This document shows, in pieces, positions 7,033 through 15,259 of a DNA stretch of 64,000 bases (positions within the stretch are counted from its first letter, which is position 1; every line of letters begins with the position of its first letter). The translations under genes were made by a program, and so were the position numbers. The notes below the pieces were generated by a model. It saw only the letters and a program-made list of their open reading frames with translations, ran no database searches and had not been told where the DNA came from. The DNA is from Streptomyces sannanensis (GTDB taxonomy: Bacteria > Actinomycetota > Actinomycetes > Streptomycetales > Streptomycetaceae), in the NCBI RefSeq assembly GCF_039536205.1, contig NZ_BAAAYL010000001.1:1984001-2048000 (forward strand), written 5' to 3'.

Positions 7033-9563
7033 GGCCCCAATTACCCCCTGAGCCCTGATTTGCCCGGGCGTCAGCCATCCGGGGCAGGTACTTCCACCAA
7101 TCGTAGAACCGCAGTTTCCGGTGTTTATGGGAGCGGAATCATCAGCCAGCGAAAGTACCGCGTCGAGTTCTGCATTGCATTGCGCATCGCAGCCACTCGT
7201 CTGGCCCGCACTATCAGTAGCGGCGGTGCCGCTGGTGTTTCCGCCACCGCCGCCGGTGTTGATGATTGACGGCTGGCCGCTGTGGCCTCCATTCGGGTTT
7301 TTGGGGCAGGCTTCCATGCCGGCGCCGCAGGCGAGGCCGAGGCCGGTGGGGTCGGAGAAGGTGGTTGGGTTCTGGGCTCCGTAGGTGTAGCCGTTGAGGG
7401 TCTGGTGTTTGTCGAGTTCGAGGAGTGGGTCGATGCTGATGAATTGGCCGGTGCCGGGGTCGTATTCGCGGGCGCCGATGTGGGTGAGGCCGGTGGTGGT
7501 GTCGGCGGGTTTGCCGAGGAAGGATTTGTCGTCGGGCCAGGTGGTGGGTTGGGTGCCGCGGGGGGCGCCGAAGGGGGTGGTGTGGCGCTTGGTGATGGCC
7601 AGGGTGGTGGAGTCGAGGGCGAGGCTGGATGTGCCGTGGTGGTCGGCGGCGAGCCAGTTGAGTTTGGTGCCGGTCACTCCTGCGGTGGCGGTGCGGACGG
7701 CGATGGTCTGGCCGGCGGCGGTGTAGTAGCGGGTGCCGGACAGGGTTTTGGTGGTGCCCTTGACGTTGAGGCGGACTTCGGTGCCGCCGAGGTAGAGGAC
7801 GGTGTCGCCGTCGCCTGCCGCGCGGCGGATGAGGAGTTCGCCGGAGGCGTCGTAGAGGTAGGTGGTGTTCAGGGCGGGCTTGGTGCCGGCCGCGGGTTCA
7901 CTGGTGCCGACGAGTTTGCCTTCGGAGTTCCAGGTCAGGGTCTGCGTGGCCTGGGTGCCGGGGCGGCTGGTGGTGTTGCCGGTCTTGTCGTAGGTGTAGG
8001 TCTTGGTCGTGGTGCCGTTGACGGTCTTGGTCAGGGGGTGGGGCTGGTTGTTGGTGGTGCCGTAGGTGTAGGTGGTGGTGCTGTTGCCGGAGCTGGTGTG
8101 CTGGGTTTCGGTCTGGCGCTGGCCGGAGGCCGTGTAGGTGTAGCTGGTCCAGTACGGGGCCGCGCCGTCGAGGTTGGCCACCGTGCGGCCACTCGCGGCG
8201 CAGTCGGCGGTCTTCGGCGTCCAGGCCTCGGTCAAACGGCGGTGACCGTCGTAGGTGAAGCACTGGTAGTCGGCCTTGCCGGTGCCACCGAGCGTGGTGG
8301 CGTCGAAGATGGACGTGACGTTGCCCGCGTCGTCCTGGGTGAACTTCAGCTCCTGCGGCATATAGCCGTGCACGTCGTCGGTGACGAAGGAGCGGGTCAG
8401 ACGGCGGGTGCCGTACTCGTAGTCGTAGTGGAGGTCGGTCTTCTTGGCGCTGGTGGGGTTCGTGGCGAGGGTGAGCTGACGGAGGTCACCCGGCGGGGAG
8501 TACAGCGCGCCCTGGAGGTAGCCGCTCGTGCCGCCGGAGGTGAGCTGCTGGCCGAGCAAGCCGTAGGTGTGGGAAACGATCTCACTCGCGAGCCCGGCCA
8601 CGGCAGGGTTGCCGGACTGCTTGACGGTGCCGTCGAGGTTGTAGACGGTCGAGAAGGACAGGGTGCTGCTCACACCGGCAGTGACCAGCGGATCGGTGCT
8701 CGGCAGAAGCAGCTGGCTTGCGGTGACCTGGTAGAGAGAGTCGTAGCCGGTGACCTTCTTGGTGTAGGCCTTGCCGGCCGCACCTCCCTCGTACCGGACG
8801 GCCGTGTCCTGCTGACCCTTGGCAAGCGTGTCGAAGGTCCAGGCAGCCAGCTTGTTCGCGTCGGTCTTGGCACCGTTCCACATGCCGGTCTTACGGCCCA
8901 GAACGTCGTACTCGTACGTGAGGGTCCTGGCCTCGGCATCCGTGGTCGACTCGACCTGATCGAGGGTGTTGTAGCTGCTGCTCGTACCGCCCTTGTCCGG
9001 GTCGGTGGCCCTCACCTGGCGGCCGTGGAGGTCGTAGGTGTAGGACCAGGCCTTCTGGTCCGGCCCTTCGACCGTTTGCTGCTGCCCGGCCGGGGTGTAG
9101 ACGTATTTCGTGGTGGTGTAGTCGGTACCGGTGGGCTGCGGGCCGGCGTACTCACGCCGCTCGACGGTCCGGCCCAGCGCGTTGGTGATCACCGCGGTGG
9201 CCTGGCCGCCCGCCGGGGCACTGGTGGCCACCGTGTCACCAGTGTACGTCGTGTCGACCGTCCAGCGCGGCACACCCCCGACCTTGGTGACCGCCTTGAC
9301 GGCGCGGCCCGCACCGTCATAGGTGCTGTCGGTCTGCATGGGTGCCTGACCGCCGTCGGTCTGCACGATCGTGCCCCCGGGGGCCGTCTTCTCGTCCCAG
9401 ATGTCGGCCTGCGAGGAGGCCACGAGACCGCGCTCGTCGTACAGCGTCTGCGCGATCAGGCGACCGCCGGAGGGCGAGGGCGACTGGACCTGGCGGGAGC
9501 GCAGCAGCGAGTCGTAGATCTCGAAGCTGGTGTTGTAGCCGGAAGCCTGCCCGTTGAGCGTGC
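7033..9563 (-). pseudogene. Orphan RHS-repeat core, truncated at both ends
   Basis: The minus strand encodes about 840 residues of RHS/YD-repeat sequence (many copies of Y-x-Y-D-x-x-G-x-x-x). It ends in the RHS core hallmark (G-A-R-E-Y-D-P-G-T-G-Q-F, then D-P-L-L-E, then D-P-T-G-L) and a Gly-rich linker. It is almost residue-for-residue the same as part of the intact RHS protein at 20827-27315, but the 5' end stops dead at 9563, where homology is lost within a few bases, so signal peptide and N-terminal half are absent. The 3' end is interrupted by the IS701 element; the missing tip is at 4542-5071. It therefore looks like a silent donor module, not an expressed gene. Confidence 0.85.
7381..9563 (-). 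repeat. Inverted repeat copy A of the RHS core (about 2.18 kb)
   Basis: Collinear, without length change, with 24305-26487 on the opposite strand: base x here pairs with base 33868-x there at every point I checked. Identity is very high near 9000-9563 and through 7700-7860, with scattered synonymous differences and more divergence at the extreme 3' end. The spacer between the two copies is about 14.7 kb. Confidence 0.85.
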
Positions 9564-9835
9564 ACGGTCTCGCGCAGCGCTACTACGTCAAGGCCCTGGA
9601 GCTGGCGGGCGCGAGCGAGGACCACCTGACGTACTGCACCACCCTGCGCGGAATGAGCGTCCAGGCGGTCGACCTCCGCCACGGAGCCAAGGCCATGGAA
9701 CTGGGCGACGCCGCTGCCGCCGCCTCCCCGAAAGCCGGACCCCGGATGCTGGCCTTCCTCGCCGGCCAGCAGGCGCACGCCGCCGCACAGACCGGCGACC
9801 GTATGGGCGCACTGCGCTACATCCGCGAGGCCGAG
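9564..9835 (+). pseudogene. Fragment of a tetratricopeptide-repeat regulator
   Basis: The + strand reads A-Q-R-Y-Y-V-K-A-L-E-L-A, D-H-L-T-Y-C-T-T-L-R-G-M-S, A-M-E-L-G-D-A-A-A-A-A, L-A-F-L-A-G-Q-Q-A-H-A, and A-L-R-Y-I-R-E-A-E. This is the TPR region found in large Streptomyces XRE-TPR regulators. Both ends are abrupt: the left is fused to the RHS repeat at 9563 and the right runs into a toxin fragment on the other strand near 9835. No N-terminal HTH is present. It is debris marking a recombination junction. Confidence 0.55.
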
Positions 9836-9844
9836 GCGGCGAAC

Positions 9845-10010
9845 CCGGCCATCCGGAAGTTCGCGAACTCCAGCCTTTCCATATTTCGCGGCCTGTTCCA
9901 GGAATTCTCTCGGATACGCACTGAAATATGAACTCGCGTTGCCATTGCCGCAGTTATGGACCAAGATAGGCGTAGCCCCCGCCAGCACATAGTACGTGTG
10001 CGGGCCGGGT
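9845..10010 (-). pseudogene. Fragment of a toxin with a HINT-type junction
   Basis: On the minus strand from about 10010 the translation is H-T-Y-Y-V-L-A-G-A-T-P-I-L-V-H-N-C-G. This is the conserved end of the pretoxin HINT domain in RHS and other polymorphic toxins. It is followed by the start of a toxin tip (Y-P-R-E-F-L-E-Q-A-A-K-Y-G, then R-E-L-P-D-G-R-V-R) and is then cut off near 9845 at the junction with the TPR fragment. It is the scrap of a third toxin tip in this island. The tip class cannot be named from so little. Confidence 0.55.
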
Positions 10011-10133
10011 CAGGGTGACCTGCAATTTGGCTGGTCAGCCTGCGAATTGACAGCAAATCGGCGTGCGTGCGTGTCCGCTGGAATTCGCGGGTGTTGCCGT
10101 CAGCGTTGCCGTCAATGGCCTATCGGCGGTGGG

Positions 10134-10538
10134 TTATTCCTCGCCGAGGATGCGCAGGCCGTGGATGTCCTTGAAGTACTCGTAATCCTTGAGGTTCAAG
10201 GTCGCGAGCGGCAGGTCGTAGGTGAGGCAGCAGGCGGCGATCCACATGTCGTTGACCGGCTGCGGCTTCCCAGCCTTCCTTCCGGCAGCGGACAGCTTGC
10301 CCCAGGTTGCGGCGACGGCCTCGTCACCGGGCAGGACGGGGATGCCGGAGAGCCAGTCGGCGAGTTCCTGGCGGCGGAGGCTGCCCCAGTCGCGGATCTC
10401 GGCCCACTGGGTGAGCTCGCCGAAGGTGACGAAGGTGATCAGCGGTTTGCGGCCGATCAGGTGGGTGGCCAGGGGGCCGGTGAGCTTGCCCTTGTGGGTG
10501 CGGGAGGCGACGTCGGTGTCGAGGATGACGGGTTGCAT
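10134..10538 (-). CDS. VapC-type PIN-domain toxin
   Basis: A 134-residue PIN-domain RNase. The N-terminal I-L-D-T-D-V gives the first acidic residue, F-G-E-L the second (near 41), and V-N-D-M-W-I-A-A-C-C the third (near 100). A-T-L-N-L-K-D-Y-E-Y-F closes the fold. This matches VapC endoribonucleases of type II toxin-antitoxin systems. Its ATG lies nine bases after the stop of a small upstream gene encoding the probable antitoxin, on the same strand. The pair lies inside the segment bounded by the RHS inverted repeats and may help stabilise it; that is inference. Confidence 0.8.
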   Translation of the reverse strand: MQPVILDTDVASRTHKGKLTGPLATHLIGRKPLITFVTFGELTQWAEIRDWGSLRRQELADWLSGIPVLPGDEAVAATWGKLSAAGRKAGKPQPVNDMWIAACCLTYDLPLATLNLKDYEYFKDIHGLRILGEE

Positions 10539-10547
10539 GGCGACGGC

Positions 10548-10745
10548 TCAGGCGACGTCGCGCCGACGCTCGGCGTAGGTGAAGGCGATGAACTCCTCCA
10601 GCTCCTCGTCGGACTCGAAGGTGTCCGCCTTGAGGTCATCGAGGGAGCGGATCGGCTGGGTGTTCTTCGCGACGAGCAGTTCCTCGACCGTCAGCCGGGG
10701 CCGGATCGGCGGAAGGATCGGGCGCTCGGTTTCCGCTGCACTCAT
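10548..10745 (-). CDS. Probable antitoxin partner of the PIN toxin
   Basis: A 65-residue acidic protein with an N-terminal proline-rich stretch (R-P-I-L-P-P-I-R-P-R-L-T-V-E-E-L) and an acidic helix (D-E-E-L-E-E-F-I-A-F-T-Y) before R-R-R-D-V-A. It has no clear DNA-binding domain, but size, charge and its place directly before a VapC gene match the small unassigned antitoxins that commonly precede PIN toxins in Streptomyces. The ATG at 10745 has GGAGG upstream. Confidence 0.65.
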   Translation of the reverse strand: MSAAETERPILPPIRPRLTVEELLVAKNTQPIRSLDDLKADTFESDEELEEFIAFTYAERRRDVA

Positions 10746-10974
10746 GATGAGACCTCCCCGCTAACGCCGGTCACTGCCTGCTGCGGCTCATGATACGGCC
10801 GTAGTCATGCGGCCGGAGCGGGTCCCGCGCCGGGCGGGTGGCTCAAGGTGCCCTCGGCCCCCGCCCAGGCCGACTCGTTGCCCCTGCTCGGGTACGCCTC
10901 AGACTCGGTTCCCGTGAGGTGCCGGGAGGTGCCGTATGGGATCAAGGTGCACCGTGGTCGGTGTCCGGTTGCGT

Positions 10975-11757
10975 CGCCAGGCCGCCGCCGCGGACCCCGC
11001 GCAACGTCGCCCGCAACGTCCGCACCGACACACCCCGGCCCCGACGCTTCGAACCCCTCACCGCCTAGGAAGCCCGCGACTTCCTGACCGCTACGGGCGG
11101 GCACCGGCTGAGCGCGCTGTTCGAACTCGCCCTGCGCACCGGCCTGCGCAGGGCGAACTCCTCGGCCTGCGCTGGGAGGACCTCGACCTGGCCGACGGGA
11201 CCGCCAGCATCCGCCGCACCCTCCAACGCACCAACTCCGGCGGCCTGACGGTCCTGCCAACCAAGACTCAGAGCTCGGAGCGGCGGATCGCCCTGCCCAC
11301 CGAGTGCCTGCAATCCCTCGAACAGCACCGCGACCGGCAGCGCCAGGAACGCGAAGCGGCCGGGATGAGCTGGAGGGCGAGCGGCTACGTCTTCACCCGG
11401 CCCGACTGCTCCCCGATCGAGGGCGCCACCCTCACCCGGCACTTCAACACCCTGCTCCGCCGGGCCACGCTCCGCCGCATCCGGTTTCACGACCTCCGCC
11501 ACTCAGCAGCGACTCTCCTTCTGGAGCAGGGCGTCGAATTCGTCGTGATCAAGGAATTGTTGGGTCACGCCCACATCGGGGTGGCCGCGACGGTGTACGC
11601 CCACGTCCGACTCCGCCTCCAACGCGACGCCATCGACCTCCTCGGCCAGGCCCCTCCGCAACCCCGCCCAGCCCGCCGCGCGGCCCGACGACGGCGACGA
11701 TTGGTCCTGCCCTCGGCGTCGGACGTGGAGACGACCTCGCCTGTCCTACGCGATCAG
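10975..11757 (+). pseudogene. Tyrosine recombinase (integrase) remnant with stop and frameshifts
   Basis: Pieces of a phage/ICE-type integrase are spread over all three frames. N-R-R-T-like linker sequence (N-V-A-R-N-V) leads to E-P-L-T-A and an in-frame TAG at 11066-11068, where the family has a glutamate codon. A one-base deletion near 11150 (CGCAGGGCGAA) breaks T-G-L-R-R/G-E-L-L-G-L-R-W. The catalytic H-D-L-R-H and L-G-H-A-H boxes and the Y of T-V-Y-A-H-V-R are present at 11488-11606. A further frameshift near 11660 moves the tail. The N-terminal core-binding domain is gone. Clearly dead. Confidence 0.85.
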
Positions 11758-12261
11758 CTGACGCTCCAGCAGCGTCACCCCGTACCGGCTGCCGCCCTTG
11801 CCCACCTTGGAAGGCTGCTCCCCGACCACGCGGTAGCCCGTGCCCTCGTAGTACCTACGCAGCCGGGGATTCGTCGACAGGCAGTCCAGCCGGCACAGCC
11901 CCCGCCCGGCCCTGGCCGTCCGGCCCTCCGCGTGGGCCAGCAGCACCCGCCCGGTCCCGGCGGGAGCGTGTGTCCGGTCGGTCATCAGCCGGTGCACATA
12001 CCCGGCCACGGGCGGCTGCGCACCCCAGGCGGGCTCGTCGTCCCACCACAGCTCGTACGCCCCGACGATCCGGTCGCCGCGCTGGGCGACCCAGACCTCG
12101 CCCGTTTGTATCCGCTCCCGGAAGTGCTCCGCGTCCTTGTCACCGGGCCGCCACTGCGCGATGCCTTTCTCCTGCATCCAGCGCGCGGCCGTGTCGTACA
12201 GCACGACGAGCGCGCCGAGGTCGCTCTCGTCCGCGCCGCGGAATGCGATGGGTGCGGTCAT
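11746..12261 (-). CDS. GNAT-family N-acetyltransferase
   Basis: A 171-residue single-domain protein from the ATG at 12261 (M-T-A-P-I-A-F), which has GGGA eight bases upstream; a GTG nine bases earlier is less likely. Residues 5-25 (F-R-G-A-D-E-S-D-L-G-A-L) are the usual GNAT opening. V-W-V-A-Q-R-G-D-R-I-V-G-A-Y-E-L forms strands 2-3. The acetyl-CoA pyrophosphate loop is weakly conserved as T-G-R-V-L-L-A-H-A-E, and R-R-Y-Y-E-G-T-G-Y-R-V-V-G is the C-terminal motif. The substrate is not predictable. The 3' end overlaps the last bases of the dead integrase in the opposite direction. Confidence 0.8.
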   Translation of the reverse strand: MTAPIAFRGADESDLGALVVLYDTAARWMQEKGIAQWRPGDKDAEHFRERIQTGEVWVAQRGDRIVGAYELWWDDEPAWGAQPPVAGYVHRLMTDRTHAPAGTGRVLLAHAEGRTARAGRGLCRLDCLSTNPRLRRYYEGTGYRVVGEQPSKVGKGGSRYGVTLLERQLIA

Positions 12262-12290
12262 GGTTCCCACCTACGCGACCTCGATGCCTC

Positions 12291-13040
12291 CTACGCCAAG
12301 CGCTGAGCGGGCAGCGACGCCCCCGGCGCCAGCGCGGCGAGCCGGGTGACGAGGTCCGTGAAAGGCCCGTCGGCCGGCTCGTTCGCGAGTACCCGCAGCA
12401 AAATCGCGGCCATCTCCGCGTCGTACGCCGCGCTCACCGCGCACAGCACCGCGAAGTCGTGCACCAGCTGCAACTCCAGCTCCGCGCGCGGAATCCTTCC
12501 CCTCGCTTCACTGGGGAGACCCCTATGGCCGTCCAGCCAGATCAGCGCCGTCGACTCGGCCAGCGACACCCAGGACCTGACCACCAACTCCAGCCGTGCG
12601 GGCGGCTCCTGCACCCCGAGGTGCGCGAGGATCTGCTCGTACGCGGCCTGCCGCACCTCGTCGATCATCGCGTTGGTCCGCGTCGAGCCGACAGCCGGTC
12701 CGCCCCGCATCAGGGCCGAGAAGCCGGGCCCGTGCTCGTCGACGAAGTCGAAGAAGCGCCCCATGACCCGCAACAGCCGCGCCCCGAGCGGCCCTTCGTG
12801 CGGCTCCAGGAAGAGCGCGGCCAGTTCGTCGGCCGCACGCCGCAGCGCCGCCTCGTACAGGCTCTGCTTCCCCGGGAAGTAGTGGTAGACCAGCGGCCGC
12901 GAAATCCCCGCCGCCGCGGCTATCTCGTCGATCGACACCTCGTCGGGCGAGCGATGGCTGAACAGCTCCAGCGCGACACCGATCAGCTGCTGTCTGCGCT
13001 CCTCGACGCCCATCCTGCGGCGTACCACCCCGGTCGTCAT
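12291..13040 (-). CDS. TetR-family transcriptional regulator
   Basis: A 249-residue protein with the TetR helix-turn-helix at residues 12-60 (R-R-Q-Q-L-I-G-V-A-L-E-L-F, then I-D-E-I-A-A-A-A-G-I-S-R-P-L-V-Y-H-Y-F-P-G-K). A helical ligand-binding domain follows. The next gene on the opposite side reads away from it, so 13041-13138 is a divergent promoter region and control of the archease-RtcB operon is possible though unproven. Around codons 172-181 the protein carries an extra G-L-P-S-E-A-R-G block encoded by a short palindromic sequence (12498-12527) like those in two other genes of this window. Confidence 0.85.
   Translation of the reverse strand: MTTGVVRRRMGVEERRQQLIGVALELFSHRSPDEVSIDEIAAAAGISRPLVYHYFPGKQSLYEAALRRAADELAALFLEPHEGPLGARLLRVMGRFFDFVDEHGPGFSALMRGGPAVGSTRTNAMIDEVRQAAYEQILAHLGVQEPPARLELVVRSWVSLAESTALIWLDGHRGLPSEARGRIPRAELELQLVHDFAVLCAVSAAYDAEMAAILLRVLANEPADGPFTDLVTRLAALAPGASLPAQRLA
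12498..12527. repeat. Short palindromic in-frame insertion within the TetR gene
   Basis: TCCCC-TCGCTTCACT-GGGGA forms a hairpin and is followed by GACCCCTAT. Such GC-rich palindromes recur in Streptomyces genomes and add about ten codons without breaking the frame; see also 47590-47622 and 53946-53989. Confidence 0.5.
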
Positions 13041-13138
13041 ACGAACACCCTATCGGCCACACCGCCCGAGTCGCCGGGCCTGCGACCTCGGCCTACAGTG
13101 TTGATGGAGTCTTGTCCCCTCGTGACAGGAGCCCGCCC

Positions 13139-13267
13139 ATGACGCGCACGGACATACGGCTGCGCTGGATGGCCGAACCGGGCGCCCTCTTCGGCCGGGC
13201 GATCACCGGCATCGTCACCCCGCGGCATGTCCTCACGCTGCCCGGCCGGCCGGTGGCGGGACGGTGA
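13139..13267 (+). CDS. Small protein translationally coupled to archease
   Basis: A 42-residue open frame with an ATG at 13139 and AGGAG eight bases upstream. Its TGA overlaps the GTG start of the archease gene (GTGA at 13264-13267), the typical sign of coupled translation. The product is basic (M-T-R-T-D-I-R-L-R-W...G-R-A-I-T-G-I-V-T-P-R-H) with no recognisable domain. It may be a true small protein or a leader that sets archease expression. No family recognised. Confidence 0.45.
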   Translation: MTRTDIRLRWMAEPGALFGRAITGIVTPRHVLTLPGRPVAGR

Positions 13268-13746
13268 GCGAGGACAGGGTGGCCGGCGACCGGCCCGTAC
13301 CGAGGCCGCCCCGCGGTCACCGGAGCGTGCCGCACACCGGTGACCTCGCCGTCGAGGCATGGGCGCCGACCCGCGAGGAGTGCATCGCCGAGGCGGTCCA
13401 GGGCATGGTCCGCAGCTTTGCCGACATCCCGGACCCGGCGGCAGGCACCCCACGTGACGGCGAAGTCACCGCCGATACCGACGCACAGCTCCTCGCCGCC
13501 GTACTGGAGGACGTCATCTACCGGATGGACACAGCCGGTGAACTCCCCGCCGACGTCTCCGTCCGCCCAACCCCGGACGGGGTGCACGTGAGGTACACGA
13601 TGACCGGCACCGAGACGGTCACCCAGATCGGCGCGGTACCCAAGGCGGTGGCCCTGCACGGGCTCCGGCTGGCCCAGGAGCCCCAGGAGTCGCGGGATCC
13701 GCTGACGCCCCGGGAGTGGGTCTGCCATGTGACCCTGGACGTGTGA
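13264..13746 (+). CDS. Archease, activator of RtcB RNA ligase
   Basis: A 160-residue archease-family protein. Archease promotes guanylylation and multiple turnover of RtcB. Visible features are the H-T-G-D-L-A-V-E-A-W-A-P-T-R-E-E block at about residues 26-41 (family H-T-A-D metal-site motif), the helix A-V-Q-G-M-V-R-S-F-A-D, L-L-A-A-V-L-E-D-V-I-Y, and the C-terminal V-T-L-D-V whose aspartate completes the metal site. A 20-residue Arg/Pro-rich N-terminal extension precedes the domain. It is followed 59 bases later by rtcB, the conserved partner, so the two should act together in RNA end repair. Confidence 0.88.
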   Translation: MSEDRVAGDRPVPRPPRGHRSVPHTGDLAVEAWAPTREECIAEAVQGMVRSFADIPDPAAGTPRDGEVTADTDAQLLAAVLEDVIYRMDTAGELPADVSVRPTPDGVHVRYTMTGTETVTQIGAVPKAVALHGLRLAQEPQESRDPLTPREWVCHVTLDV

Positions 13747-13805
13747 AGGGACTGTCGGACCCTGCCGGAGCTCTCTCGAAGCTCTCATGAAGGGGATGGC
13801 CCACC

Positions 13806-15230
13806 ATGGACATCCGGCTGGCAGAGGAAGGGCGCTGGCGTTTCCGGATCGACCGGACGGACGGCATGCGGGTGCCCGGCGCGGTCCTCGCCCCGCGGGA
13901 GCTCCTGCCGGACGAGCCCGGGGACAAGTCGCTGGAACAGGTGGCCAACGTCGCCACCCTGCCCGGGATCATCCGTGCCTCGTACGCGATGCCGGACATC
14001 CACTGGGGCTACGGTTTCCCGATCGGCGGCGTCGCCGCGACCGACCCCGCCGCCGGGGGCGTCATATCGCCCGGAGGCGTCGGCTTCGACATCTCCTGCG
14101 GCGTACGGCTGCTCACGGCCGACCTGGACCGCGCCGCCCTCCTGCCCCGGCTGCCGGAGCTCATGGACCGGCTGGACCCGCTGATCCCCCGGGGCCTGGG
14201 AAAGGGCGCGCTGTGGCACCTCAAAGGCCGCTCGGAGCTGTTCGAGCTGCTGCTCGGCGGTGCCCGCTACGCCGTCAAGCGCGGCCATGGCGTCCCTCGC
14301 GACCTGGAGCGCTGCGAGGACCGCGGCGCGGTGGACGACGCCGATCCCTCCCAGATCAGCGAGCGCGCCCTGGAACGCGGAGCCGGGCAGGTCGGCAGCC
14401 TGGGCTCGGCCAACCACTTCCTGGAAGTCCAGGTGGTCGACGAGGTGTACGACAAGGACTGCGCCCGGGCGTTCGGCTTCCGGGAGGGCCAGATCTGCGT
14501 CATGATCCACTGCGGTTCGCGCGGCCTGGGCCACCAGATCTGCGGCGACCATGTGCGGGTCATGGACGGCGTCATGCGCCGCTACGACATCCACGTTCCC
14601 GACCGGCAGCTCGCCTGCGCACCCGTCGACTCCCCGGAGGGCCGCGACTACCTCGGGGCGATGGCGGCGGCCGCCAACTTCGCCAGGGCCAACCGCCACA
14701 TCCTCGCCGACGCCGCCCGCGGCGTGTTCAAGGCGGTCACCGGCTCCGGCCTGGACCTGGTCTACGACGTCTCGCACAACCTCGCCAAGCTGGAGACCAG
14801 GGAGGTCGATGGCACCCGCCGGCTGCTGTGCGTGCACCGCAAGGGCGCCACCCGGGCCCTGCCTCCCGGCCACCCCGACCTCCCGGACGACCTCGCGGCC
14901 GCCGGCCAGCCCGTGCTCGTACCCGGCACCATGGGCACCGCCTCCTACGTCATGACCGGAGTCGCCGGCAACGAGGCGTTCGACTCCTGCTGCCACGGCG
15001 CGGGCCGCGTCTGGAGCCGCCACCGCGCACACCGCGAGATGACCGGACGGCAACTCCGCGCGGACATGCGCGACGCGGGCGTGGCGATGAAGCCCATCTC
15101 CTGGCGCAGCGTCATCGAGGAGGCCCCCGGGGCGTACAAGGACGTGGAGGCCGTCGTCGTCGCGAGCGAGCACAACGGCCTGGGCCGGGTGGTGGCCCGG
15201 CTGGTCCCGCTGGGCGTGCTCAAGGGCTGA
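13806..15230 (+). CDS. rtcB: RtcB RNA-splicing ligase (3'-phosphate/5'-hydroxyl)
   Basis: A 474-residue RtcB. The enzyme uses GTP and Mn2+ to join 2',3'-cyclic-phosphate or 3'-phosphate ends to 5'-OH ends. Signature residues are visible: [11 protein letters not shown] at 91-101 with metal ligands D95 and C98, [32 protein letters not shown], and C-C-H-G-A-G-R with H397 as the predicted guanylylated histidine. Length is normal for the bacterial branch. It forms an operon with archease. In bacteria the pair repairs RNAs cut by ribotoxins, a role that fits a locus full of RNase-type toxins, though that link is inference. Confidence 0.95.
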   Translation: MDIRLAEEGRWRFRIDRTDGMRVPGAVLAPRELLPDEPGDKSLEQVANVATLPGIIRASYAMPDIHWGYGFPIGGVAATDPAAGGVISPGGVGFDISCGVRLLTADLDRAALLPRLPELMDRLDPLIPRGLGKGALWHLKGRSELFELLLGGARYAVKRGHGVPRDLERCEDRGAVDDADPSQISERALERGAGQVGSLGSANHFLEVQVVDEVYDKDCARAFGFREGQICVMIHCGSRGLGHQICGDHVRVMDGVMRRYDIHVPDRQLACAPVDSPEGRDYLGAMAAAANFARANRHILADAARGVFKAVTGSGLDLVYDVSHNLAKLETREVDGTRRLLCVHRKGATRALPPGHPDLPDDLAAAGQPVLVPGTMGTASYVMTGVAGNEAFDSCCHGAGRVWSRHRAHREMTGRQLRADMRDAGVAMKPISWRSVIEEAPGAYKDVEAVVVASEHNGLGRVVARLVPLGVLKG

Positions 15231-15259
15231 GCAGTCCGGTCTTCGGGGCGTTGCTCAGC
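15226..15259. terminator. Bidirectional hairpin between convergent rtcB and ATPase genes
   Basis: GCTGAGCA (15226-15233) pairs with TGCTCAGC (15252-15259), spanning both stop codons of two convergent genes only 24 bases apart. The loop holds a smaller CCG-TCTT-CGG hairpin. No T-tract, as usual in Streptomyces. Confidence 0.45.

Noticed and set aside
9950..10130. Possible tRNA attachment site for the dead integrase
   Set aside because: No cloverleaf or CCA-ending tRNA 3' end could be found near the integrase remnant, and no direct repeat pair that would mark att sites.
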